NCBI GenBank assembly: GCA_002385265.1
Contig: DGDD01000152.1
Location: forward strand, 1 to 48,015
Direction of reading: 5' to 3'
Length of the DNA stretch: 48,015 nucleotides
DNA from: Chitinophagaceae bacterium UBA3961
Lineage (GTDB): Bacteria; Bacteroidota; Bacteroidia; Chitinophagales; Chitinophagaceae
This document shows positions 15,301-22,525 of this stretch, in pieces. Position numbers and translations under genes: made by a program. Below the pieces are notes generated by a model. That model was not told where the DNA came from, did no database searches, and was given only the letters and a program-made list of their open reading frames with translations. Positions within the stretch are counted from its first letter, which is position 1; each line of letters starts with the position of its first letter.

Positions 15301-16737
15301 CTCTGCAAGCTTTTGGTCGCTTATATCTTGAACAATTCCAAAAGCATTATAATCAGCAATTACTTTCCCTTTTAATAAGATATGTTTTATGACGCCTTGT
15401 TGTGTTCTGATTCTGAATTGAAAACTGGCTTCTGAATTGATATTTTCTTTATCATTCTTAACTTCAACCAACTCTTTAAGAACCAAGGGATGATCCTCTT
15501 CTACTATATAAGTTTTTACAAACTGAAGTACGTTAATATTTGGATTGCTGTTCTCCGACTCACCAATGAGTTTTAAGACCTCTTTACTTAATACTAATTC
15601 TTCGCTAATTAGGTTGAGTTTCCAAGCTCCCATATTGGCATAAGTCATCGCGTAAGAAGCAGTTCGCATTGCCTCTTCTTTTTGTTGTTCTGCAATCACT
15701 CGATCATTCACATTGCTACCAATGCCTTGAATCACCATTTCGCCATTCTCATTTTTCAATGAAACGAATTCCCATTCGGTCCATAAATATTCTTTAGAGT
15801 TTTTGAGAGGCTTTCTGATCAAAAGAGGGACTACTTTACCGGGATTTCTCCAACATTCTTCAGCTGCTTTTTGGCTAAGCACGATGTCTTTTGGTAAAAG
15901 TGTATTGTAAAATGGAGTATTGATCAATTCGTTTTCAGAATACCCAAATGCGCCTAAAAACGAAGGATTAGCGTATTGAAAGATCCCATTTTGATCAATT
16001 CTCACCACAAAGTTTGTTTGTGAATGGAGAATAGAAGCCAAGGATTGTTTTTCGCTGATCAAATTGGATTGTGCATTTTGGAGCGCTTCCATATTTTCTT
16101 GCGTCCCCTTCAATACAGGCTCTAATACCAAGACGCTAAGAATTAAGAAAGCCAGCAATAGAATCATTAATTTACCGGTATCGAGTTTTCTTGCGGCAAT
16201 TACTTGTTTTTCTCTTTGTGTTCGCAAAGAGCTTACTGCTTCTTCAATTACCGGATTAATTGAAGCATCCAATTTTTGTAAGTCGCTGATTAATTTATTT
16301 TGTAGTTCTGTTGTCCCAAGCTTTTTGGCACCCAATAGAGGTGCTAAAGTTGATAGAAGTGATTTGTTGAGAACTTGAACATTGGTTAACAGGCGCTTGC
16401 TATCAAGGCTGATGTCTGTAGTTCCCAAATTGCTTTCACTTAGCAATTTGGTCATGGCAACTTGATTCTTTTCAAGTTCCCCTATGTTAGATTTTAGAAT
16501 GAGTTTGTATCCTTGAAAGCTGAGGGAGTCGGTTACGGGGCTGCAAGCCAAGTACGCGTTTTTGAAGATGGTTTGATGTAAAACGTGCTGATTTGCCGAT
16601 AATTCAGTTAATTGAAGATTGAGGTCTCTGTCCTTGTTGGCAGGATTCGACTGATAGTAACGCAAGTACTGAATGAACATTACGGCGGCTACTAAGACCA
16701 GTGCAATTCTCAGTGATTTTTTCAGAGTAGAACTCAT
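12379..16737 (-). CDS. Hybrid sensor histidine kinase, multi-PAS, GAF, two receiver domains
   Basis: A 1452-residue membrane-bound hybrid kinase. Visible order: TM1 (about 9-26), a periplasmic helical sensor (30-185), TM2 (about 188-207), a coiled coil, four PAS units (about 235-345, 360-480, 490-610, 625-745), a GAF-like domain (760-920), HisKA with SHELRTPMN (H946), HATPase_c with GNAIKF, DSGIGI and GGTGLGL, then REC1 (D1240 in ICDQHLSG) and REC2 (D1381 in FMDVNMPEMDG). REC2 has the full signature with Thr and Lys (ALTADA, TKPFK). There is no Hpt domain and no response regulator beside it, so the phosphorelay partner is elsewhere. The gene is followed by the T9SS-protein gene after 323 bases; a functional link is not shown. 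Confidence 0.93.
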   Translation of the reverse strand: MSSTLKKSLRIALVLVAAVMFIQYLRYYQSNPANKDRDLNLQLTELSANQHVLHQTIFKNAYLACSPVTDSLSFQGYKLILKSNIGELEKNQVAMTKLLSESNLGTTDISLDSKRLLTNVQVLNKSLLSTLAPLLGAKKLGTTELQNKLISDLQKLDASINPVIEEAVSSLRTQREKQVIAARKLDTGKLMILLLAFLILSVLVLEPVLKGTQENMEALQNAQSNLISEKQSLASILHSQTNFVVRIDQNGIFQYANPSFLGAFGYSENELINTPFYNTLLPKDIVLSQKAAEECWRNPGKVVPLLIRKPLKNSKEYLWTEWEFVSLKNENGEMVIQGIGSNVNDRVIAEQQKEEAMRTASYAMTYANMGAWKLNLISEELVLSKEVLKLIGESENSNPNINVLQFVKTYIVEEDHPLVLKELVEVKNDKENINSEASFQFRIRTQQGVIKHILLKGKVIADYNAFGIVQDISDQKLAEQALLHSEQQFRLLAEHSEDIITETTLDGRMLYISPSVSRTLGYEREEVEGKNIIDYVHSDDVFKFSSTEETNPLESAENLTIRYRIRKKDGDYIWLETIMKPVKENGTVSKLICTSRNITERKQAESEREQLLSEVKQSEELLRTVIDSTPDWIFIKDRSHRYLLVNQAFAAGANMHPKDFVGKTDIEVGFEVDIVKGNQEKGIRGFWEDDNEVIQSGKTKHIQEEPNQYHGKEQIFSTVKIPLKDADGYVWGVLGFAHNITEMKRVEAHLQQKDLLLQAVTEATHQLVSNSQLIEALTEAIQLIGNKIKVNSVKVFQINKSNTGIEEAVPVTHWMGEDDGSCSLEPIALSKLKSLLTKLKEEELFHATKNDLSADLFKCKLFHEKAESIMVVPIFVRKELWGFVDFCQWYQEREWSLSEFSILQSFATTVGAAVERIQMEEELMIAKDAAETASRAKSEFMANMSHELRTPMNGIIGFTDLVLTTELQRSQRDYLENVKKSAYGLLNIINDILDFSKIEAGKLLIDDVDFRLDELVEDAVDLLTVKSYEKNLEMICYIDPRLPSTLKGDPIRIRQILVNLLGNAIKFTQKGEIEVSVEMNSDLYEKSNRQFVDITIAVRDSGIGISKEKLNKVFESFTQADSSTTRKFGGTGLGLTISKNLAELMHGDLSVTSNLGEGSRFSLALTLEVVNANPHWVLGDSIPLKRVLIIDDNASNRKWIKKTLSFVNIDPVLAASAQEAMIYLDKVKGSIHAPQLIICDQHLSGVTGIEFIRSLQSQNSISGIPTCIMLSNMEKTLYQNEAEKAGIYNILSKPVKLYEMYSLLFAISAGTNVAESSDKETPVIEKITEAATIMVVEDDPINMMLITEVLRKMGFDIIKANDGKQAIDMLPHIDPVLIFMDVNMPEMDGYTATRHIRKMGEQYRTLPIIALTADAMQGDREKCIAAGMNDYVTKPFKIDEIEAVLKKSMLLV

Positions 16738-16759
16738 GTATTAAAAGGATAGAATATTG

Positions 16760-16777
16760 GTATAACAAGTATAACAA
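16760..16777. repeat. Tandem 9-base direct repeat upstream of the sensor kinase
   Basis: Two exact head-to-tail copies of GTATAACAA, 23-40 bases before the start codon at 16737. The junction reads TATACTTG on the minus strand, one mismatch from a -7 element, so the repeat may overlap the promoter. Confidence 0.4.
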
Positions 16778-16915
16778 CATATCTGTATAGGCTATTGAAA
16801 ACAAGGGTATGTTTTTTGAATAACTAAGTGTTTTCACCCGCTCCAGCTAAATTTATGTTTAGAAAAGCTATCTGAATAGTATTAGGTAATTAAATGAGGT
16901 AGTGATTCTAGAAGC

Positions 16916-16947
16916 AAAAAACGTCGTCCAAGTGGACGACGTTTTTT
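16916..16947. terminator. Terminator downstream of mqnC
   Basis: Near-perfect inverted repeat, left arm AAAAAACGTCGTCCA and right arm TGGACGACGTTTTTT, 20 bases past the mqnC stop. Strong stem and T-runs in both directions. Confidence 0.9.
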
Positions 16948-16967
16948 AATATACTTGAGTCTTTTTC

Positions 16968-18095
16968 CTAATAATTAATGGTTTGCTCTTCAATTATTGA
17001 AGGCAATTCTCGCCATTCATATTGTTGGTTGCGAAGTTGGGGTTCGAACCCGCCTTCGCGGATGGCTTCTTGGATGCTTTTATAGGTGAATCGGTGGGGG
17101 GCGCCGGCAGCACTCACCACATTTTCTTCTAGCATAATACTTCCGAAATCATTCGCTCCGGCGTGTAAACAGATTTGAGCGGTTTGTTTGCCCACTGTTA
17201 GCCAAGAGGCCTGAATATTTTTAATATTAGGAAGCATGATTCTAGAGATTGCGATCATTCTGATGTATTCTTCAGGCGTTGTGAGGTTTTGAACGCCACG
17301 AATTCGAGCCAAAAGAGTATCTGCATCCTGGAAAGTCCATGGAATAAAGGCGAGAAATCCTTTTGCGTCAGCAGGTTTTCTGGACTGCACTTCTCGAATT
17401 TTGAGTAGGTGTTCAAAACGTTCTTCCAATGTTTCAACATGTCCGAACATCATCGTTGCAGAAGTTGTGATGTGCAACTTATGAGCTTCGTGCATAATAT
17501 CAAGCCATTCTTGGGATCCACACTTTCCTTTTGAAATCAAGCGGCGAACGCGATCTACCAATATTTCGGCACCTGCACCGGGTAAGCTGTCCATGCCGGC
17601 ATCTTTCAATGCTTTCAATACTTCAGCATGGGTCGACTTTTCCAATTTGGTGATATGAGCCACTTCGGGTGGTCCGAGGGTGTGTAATTTTATATTTGGG
17701 TATAACGATTTTAATTCGCTGAAAAGATTTGTATAGAAAGAAAGTCCGAGTTCCGGGTGATGACCTCCCTGAAGCAAGAGTTGATCACCGCCCCAACGGA
17801 TGGTTTCGTCGATTTTCTTTTTATAGGTTTCTATATCGGTAATGTATGCTTCTGCATGTCCGGGAATACGGTAGAAATTACAGAATTTACAATTGGCAAT
17901 ACATACGTTCGTAGTGTTCACGTTTCGGTCGATTTGCCAAGTAACTTTCCCGTGCGGAACCTGTATTTTTCTGATCTCATTTGCAACATACATCAATTCG
18001 GTAAGGGGTGCATGTTCAAACAAATATTGCCCTTCTGCTGCCGATAGGAACTCGAGGCGCAGGGCTCTTTCGTACAATTCAGATAAGTTCATCAT
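16968..18095 (-). CDS. mqnC: Cyclic dehypoxanthinyl futalosine synthase MqnC (radical SAM)
   Basis: Radical SAM enzyme of the futalosine route to menaquinone; it cyclises dehypoxanthine futalosine to the spiro product. The 375-residue length fits the family. The [4Fe-4S] motif C65-x3-C69-x2-C72 reads CIANCKFCNFYR, where the trailing FYR is typical of MqnC/MqnE. Further conserved parts are LLQGGHHPELG, LPGAGAEIL and TSATMMFGH. The Asp-rich and GAN-containing C-terminus (HAGANDFGSIMLEENV) fits MqnC rather than MqnE. It has its own promoter and terminator. Two consecutive Met codons open the ORF. The product feeds the quinone pool used by the ACIII operon at 36556 onward. Confidence 0.92.
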   Translation of the reverse strand: MMNLSELYERALRLEFLSAAEGQYLFEHAPLTELMYVANEIRKIQVPHGKVTWQIDRNVNTTNVCIANCKFCNFYRIPGHAEAYITDIETYKKKIDETIRWGGDQLLLQGGHHPELGLSFYTNLFSELKSLYPNIKLHTLGPPEVAHITKLEKSTHAEVLKALKDAGMDSLPGAGAEILVDRVRRLISKGKCGSQEWLDIMHEAHKLHITTSATMMFGHVETLEERFEHLLKIREVQSRKPADAKGFLAFIPWTFQDADTLLARIRGVQNLTTPEEYIRMIAISRIMLPNIKNIQASWLTVGKQTAQICLHAGANDFGSIMLEENVVSAAGAPHRFTYKSIQEAIREGGFEPQLRNQQYEWRELPSIIEEQTINY

Positions 18096-18105
18096 AATAG
18101 AGTTA

Positions 18106-18134
18106 CAAAATTAGGCAAGAAAAAGTTGAATCAA
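18106..18134 (-). promoter_or_regulatory. mqnC promoter
   Basis: On the minus strand TTG (18132-18134), an 18-base spacer, and a perfect TAATTTTG (18106-18113). The -7 element ends ten bases before the ATG at 18095, so the leader is only a few bases long. Confidence 0.55.
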
Positions 18135-18277
18135 TCCGAAAATAGCCGGCTTAACAAGTCAAACATGGGAAAACTATCCTAAATCAATAAAAATGGCGTA
18201 AATTTTTATTGAAATTCAGCCTTCGCAGAAACATTTTGCTCAATAACTGCGTATTTACTGAAGAGTTTAGACCTTTC

Positions 18278-19468
18278 ATGAAGAAGATTTTAACGATACT
18301 ACTGCTTTGTTTTGCGTGCCTTATGTCTTTTGCACAGGAAGAATTCATCCCTCCTCCCGCTAAACTCATTACCAGCTTCAAATTCAAACTATTAACCGGT
18401 GGAATTATTACCCTCAAGGGGAAGTTGAATAATTTTACCGACACGTTGAACTTTATCCTTGATACCGGTAGTGGCGGTATTTCACTCGATTCTACCACCA
18501 CTCAGCGGCTAAGCCTCCCTACCCAATTGAGCGATCGAACCATCCGAGGAATTGCTGGAATTCGGCAAGTTCGTTTTGCGTACAACAATACCCTTCATTT
18601 GCCCGGGCTGACGGTGGATAGTATGAATTTTCATATCAATGATTATGAAGTGTTGACCTCTTCTTATGGAGAAAAAATAGACGGAATTATAGGATATGCA
18701 TTTCTCAGCAGGTTTATTGTTAAAGTAGACTACGATAGCTCCAAATTGTATGTGTATACCAAGGGCACGATAAAATACCCAAGAGGAGGACACTTGTTGA
18801 AACCATTGTTAGTAAACCTCCCTATATTTTCAGCAACGGTTAGAGACGAGGATGAGGTTACCAACCGGTTTTATTTTGATACAGGCGCCGGCATGTGTTT
18901 ATTAATGTCGAGCGATTTTGTAAGTGATAGTAGTTTTATTAAATCAAAGCGTAAGTGGTATGCCACGCAAGCCGAGGGGCTCGGAGGAAAAGCGCCCATG
19001 AAAACGGGGGTGGTAAAGTCTGTGAAGATTGGTCCTTTCAAATTTAAAAATGTGCCGGCCTTTATTTTCACCGATGAATACAATGTTACATCTTATCCCT
19101 ATTTGGGAGGATTGATTGGAAATGACTTGTTGCGTCGTTTCAATTTGATCATCAATTATGATAAGCGAGATATCTATTTAATGCCCAATTCACATTATTA
19201 TGAGCCGTTCGATTATTCCTATACCGGCTTGGGTATGTACATGATTGATGGTGAAATTCGAATTATCGATGTAATGCCAGGTTCACCCGCAGAAGAGGCA
19301 GGCTTTAAAGCGGGGGATGTTGTAATGGCCGTTGAGAATAATTTCAGTAGCAATATTCAAGCATACAAAACACTGTTGCAAACCCCCGGTGGGCGCTTGA
19401 AAATTCTTGTGATGCGTGACGAAGGGCCGATCATGCTCACTTTGAAAGTTAAGAGCATCACTAACTAA
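18278..19468 (+). CDS. Retropepsin-like aspartic protease with C-terminal PDZ domain
   Basis: A 396-residue exported protein. I start it at the ATG at 18278, which gives a clean signal peptide (MKKILTILLLCFACLMSFAQ); an upstream TTG at 18209 would bury that. Two aspartic-protease half-sites are present on one chain: LDTGS (D62) and FDTGA (D201). Each is followed by a matching segment, GIIGYAFLSRF and GLIGNDLLRRF, so the molecule looks like an internal duplication of a retropepsin fold. A PDZ domain (about 330-393, with PGSPAEEAGFKAGD) closes the protein and may bind substrate termini. The substrate is unknown. It is followed after 78 bases by the M16 peptidase pair. Confidence 0.85.
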   Translation: MKKILTILLLCFACLMSFAQEEFIPPPAKLITSFKFKLLTGGIITLKGKLNNFTDTLNFILDTGSGGISLDSTTTQRLSLPTQLSDRTIRGIAGIRQVRFAYNNTLHLPGLTVDSMNFHINDYEVLTSSYGEKIDGIIGYAFLSRFIVKVDYDSSKLYVYTKGTIKYPRGGHLLKPLLVNLPIFSATVRDEDEVTNRFYFDTGAGMCLLMSSDFVSDSSFIKSKRKWYATQAEGLGGKAPMKTGVVKSVKIGPFKFKNVPAFIFTDEYNVTSYPYLGGLIGNDLLRRFNLIINYDKRDIYLMPNSHYYEPFDYSYTGLGMYMIDGEIRIIDVMPGSPAEEAGFKAGDVVMAVENNFSSNIQAYKTLLQTPGGRLKILVMRDEGPIMLTLKVKSITN

Positions 19469-19546
19469 TTTGCTACCAACAAATTCCTCATTTCGCAGCA
19501 TTTAGCCTACGTGAATCGTTACCTTTGCTTTTCGAAACAGTAGTAT

Positions 19547-20788
19547 ATGATTCAATTAGAGAAATTTGTCCTTTCGAATGGCTTGAGAGTGGTGGTACAT
19601 GAAGATCCTTCTACTCCCATGGCAGTTGTGAATGTGATGTACGATGTAGGCGCAAAAGACGAGAACCCTTCTAAAACCGGTTTTGCTCACCTTTTCGAAC
19701 ACTTAATGTTCGGAGGTTCCATCAATATAGAAGATTTTGAAACTCCCTTGCAAATGGCAGGGGGTGAAAACAATGCTTATACGAGTAACGATCTTACCAA
19801 CTACTATGTACAACTTCCGGCCGAGAACTTGGAAACTGCTTTTTGGTTGGAGAGTGATCGAATGTTATCACTTGCTTTTTCAGAAAAAAGCTTGGATGTA
19901 CAACGCAAAGTAGTATGCGAAGAGTTCAAGGAGCATTATATCAATAAGCCTTACGGAGATGTATGGTTTCATATGAGAGAGCTTTGCTACAAAGTGCATC
20001 CTTATCAATGGATGACGATAGGGAAAGAGTTGTCGCATATCGAAACAGCCACTTTACAAGATGTAAAAAGTTTCTTCTTCAAACATTACCGCCCCGTAAA
20101 TGCAATTCTTGTTGTGGCAGGCAATGTAAAAACGGTAGAAGTAAGACGCTTGGCAGAAAAATGGTTTGGAACTATAGAGTCAGGTGAAAAATACCAACGT
20201 GCCATACCGGCAGAGCCAAAACAAACCGAAGCACGATTCAAAGAAGTGAATGCCGATGTTCCTCTTGATGCTTTCTATAAATGCTGGCACATGGATCAGC
20301 GATTGAGCAAAGGATATTTTGCTGCCGACTTGATCACTGAAATTCTCGGCGGCGGTGGTTCAAGTAGATTGTACCAAAGTTTGGTTAAGGAACAAAAGCT
20401 ATTCAGCAATATTGATTGTTTTCATTTTGGTACTGTAGAACCCGGATTGGTTACTATTGAGGGTAAGTTGGTGAAAGGGGTTTCATTAGACAAAGCACAC
20501 CAAGCTGTAAATGAAATTGTAGAAAAATTGGTACAAGACGGCATCTCAGAAAAAGAATTGGTGAAGGTTAAGAATAAAACCGAATCTGCTTTGGCATTCG
20601 AAGACATGAGCGTAATGGCACGTGCCAATAGTTTGGCTTTTTACGAGCTACTTGGCGATGCGGCATTGTTCAATAGCGACCGTGATCAATACTTCGCAAT
20701 CACTGCTGATGATATGTTGAACTACAGCCGTCAAATCTTCGACACTAACAATTCAAACACGCTTTACTACAAAAGCACACAGAATTAA
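19547..20788 (+). CDS. M16B zinc peptidase, catalytic subunit
   Basis: A 413-residue insulinase/pitrilysin-family peptidase without an obvious signal peptide. The inverted zinc motif is intact as H48-L-F-E51-H52, with the third-ligand Glu in VVCEEF (125-126), 73-74 residues on, the normal spacing. The C-terminal half is the usual second M16 domain with a GGGGSSRLYQSLVKEQ segment but lacks the R/Y pair of the partner family. The next gene starts five bases after the stop and encodes the complementary subunit. Heterodimeric M16B enzymes made of one HxxEH and one R/Y subunit are known, so a heterodimer is expected. Confidence 0.92.
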   Translation: MIQLEKFVLSNGLRVVVHEDPSTPMAVVNVMYDVGAKDENPSKTGFAHLFEHLMFGGSINIEDFETPLQMAGGENNAYTSNDLTNYYVQLPAENLETAFWLESDRMLSLAFSEKSLDVQRKVVCEEFKEHYINKPYGDVWFHMRELCYKVHPYQWMTIGKELSHIETATLQDVKSFFFKHYRPVNAILVVAGNVKTVEVRRLAEKWFGTIESGEKYQRAIPAEPKQTEARFKEVNADVPLDAFYKCWHMDQRLSKGYFAADLITEILGGGGSSRLYQSLVKEQKLFSNIDCFHFGTVEPGLVTIEGKLVKGVSLDKAHQAVNEIVEKLVQDGISEKELVKVKNKTESALAFEDMSVMARANSLAFYELLGDAALFNSDRDQYFAITADDMLNYSRQIFDTNNSNTLYYKSTQN

Positions 20789-20793
20789 TTCAC

Positions 20794-22083
20794 ATGAGTT
20801 TAGATAGAAAAATTGCTCCTGATATTAAGGAGCCGATTGATTTCAAGATCAGCTTACCACTTATTCAAAAAGCTACTTTAAAGAACGGAGTAGATGTGTA
20901 TTATTTAGACATGGGTACTGAGGAGGCCGTACAAATAAGTTGGATGTTTTATGCGGGAAGTTGGAATGAAGAGAAGAAGTCGCAAGCAGGTGCTACCAAC
21001 TTTATGTTGAAAAACGGGACATCAGAAAAATCAGCTTTTGAAATCAATGAATTCTTTGAGTACTACGGTGCGTACTTGAATCGCACTTGCTATACCGAAA
21101 CAGCTGATCTTACACTGCATACATTGAACAAGCACGTTAGTGTATTGCTGCCCGAAGTGAGTAAGTTGATCATGGATTCCGTTTTTCCGGAAGATGAATT
21201 GGCATTGTTTAAACAAAACTCGCTTCAACGATTGAAAGTAAATTTGACCAAGAGTGATTTTGTGGCTGGGCGTTTAATTGATGCCTTGGTATATGGTGAA
21301 GAGCATCCTTATGGTCGATATAACAATGCCGAAGATTATACCGCTTTAACGCGCGAAGACTTGGTGCAATTCTATGAAAAGCATTACAAGCAGGGCTATT
21401 GTGCAATATTTTTAGCCGGTAAACTACCAAAAGGAATTTTAGAAGAATTGGATTTGCATTTCGGATCATTGCCTTTCAAAAACCACAAGGGTTATAAAGC
21501 ATCTCGAATTTTCAAGCCAACACCGGCTGAGCAAAAAAAGCATTGGATTGTAAACGATGAGAAAGGAGTACAAGCGGCCATTCGTATAGCAAGGCCTTTT
21601 CCTGATCGTACTAATCCCGACTTTCAACCTGCATTGTTACTCAATACATTGTTTGGAGGTTTTTTTGGATCTAGATTGATGGCGAATATCAGAGAAGAAA
21701 AGGGCTATACTTACGGCATTTATAGCTATATCCAAAATCATTTAGGAGAAACAGCTTGGATGGTGAGTACGGAAGCGGGAAGAGATGTTGCCGAAGCAAC
21801 CATTGAAGAGGTGTACAAAGAAATGAAATTGTTGTGCGAAGAACCGGTGGATGATGAAGAGTTGTTAACTACAAAGAATTATATGATTGGTTCCATATTA
21901 GGCGATTTGGATGGAGCTTTTCAAATAATGGCTCGTTGGAGAAACCTGTTATTGAACAATCTAGATGAACAGTATTTCTACACCAGCTTGCAAACGATAA
22001 AAACGGCAAGTCCGGAGTACTTGATGCAATTGGCCAACAAGTATTTGAAACCGGAGGCTTTCCATGAATTGGTTGTTATTTAG
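20794..22083 (+). CDS. M16B peptidase, non-catalytic (R/Y) subunit
   Basis: A 429-residue M16 family protein. At the position of HxxEH it reads GATNFMLKNGTSEKS, so the zinc site is lost and the subunit cannot be catalytic alone. The substrate-binding R/Y motif is present in FGSRLMANIREEKGYTYGIY, as expected for the partner of an HxxEH subunit. The five-base gap from the upstream gene implies translational coupling and equal production. No signal peptide is visible in either subunit, so the pair may act in the cytoplasm unless it is exported in another way. Confidence 0.9.
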   Translation: MSLDRKIAPDIKEPIDFKISLPLIQKATLKNGVDVYYLDMGTEEAVQISWMFYAGSWNEEKKSQAGATNFMLKNGTSEKSAFEINEFFEYYGAYLNRTCYTETADLTLHTLNKHVSVLLPEVSKLIMDSVFPEDELALFKQNSLQRLKVNLTKSDFVAGRLIDALVYGEEHPYGRYNNAEDYTALTREDLVQFYEKHYKQGYCAIFLAGKLPKGILEELDLHFGSLPFKNHKGYKASRIFKPTPAEQKKHWIVNDEKGVQAAIRIARPFPDRTNPDFQPALLLNTLFGGFFGSRLMANIREEKGYTYGIYSYIQNHLGETAWMVSTEAGRDVAEATIEEVYKEMKLLCEEPVDDEELLTTKNYMIGSILGDLDGAFQIMARWRNLLLNNLDEQYFYTSLQTIKTASPEYLMQLANKYLKPEAFHELVVI

Positions 22084-22129
22084 AGAATCTTAACAGCGGA
22101 AATACTACCTTTCCGGAAAGAATTAGACC

Positions 22130-22480
22130 ATGAAATTTTTGATGCGTATAGTGGTTACCTCCATCATCGCTTTCGGGCTTTCCAAAGTTCTGAAAGGAAT
22201 TCATGTGGACGACTTTTGGACTGCTATCTCTTTAGCCCTCGTTTTGGCCATTCTCAATGGAATATTAAAGCCAATTCTGGTAATCTTAACCCTGCCTATT
22301 ACATTGGTTACTTTGGGACTTTTCCTGTTCGTTATAAATGCAGGCATGATTTTGTTGGCAGACGAATTGTTAGAAGGTTTTCGTGTAGACGGGTTTTGGT
22401 GGGCCCTGTTTTTCAGCTTGCTTTTATCAATTGTTACTTCGATATTGTACAAAGAAAAGCAAGAGGAATCGGAAGAATAG
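22130..22480 (+). CDS. YvlD-type (phage holin family 4-like) membrane protein
   Basis: A 116-residue protein with four hydrophobic helices in the order typical of the DUF360/YvlD family: ISIALALVLAILNGILKPILVILTLP-type segments, including the conserved NGILKPI and LPITLVTLG motifs. Databases often call it phage holin, but nothing phage-like surrounds it. It lies 46 bases after the M16 pair and is probably in the same transcript. A 12-base palindrome (CTTTCCGGAAAG, 22109-22120) sits in that gap. The role is unknown; in other bacteria relatives respond to envelope stress. Confidence 0.82.
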   Translation: MKFLMRIVVTSIIAFGLSKVLKGIHVDDFWTAISLALVLAILNGILKPILVILTLPITLVTLGLFLFVINAGMILLADELLEGFRVDGFWWALFFSLLLSIVTSILYKEKQEESEE

Positions 22481-22525
22481 CCTCTTTGTTTATTTGTAGT
22501 AACTTCAATAAAATTTTGCTTGCAC

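Noticed and set aside
22109..22120. 12-base palindrome CTTTCCGGAAAG as an operator
   Set aside because: Lies within a probable operon gap with no promoter match around it; a palindrome of this length could be chance.
22130..22480. Phage holin, suggesting a prophage
   Set aside because: The family is a YvlD-type membrane protein; no integrase, capsid, tail or lysin gene is near.
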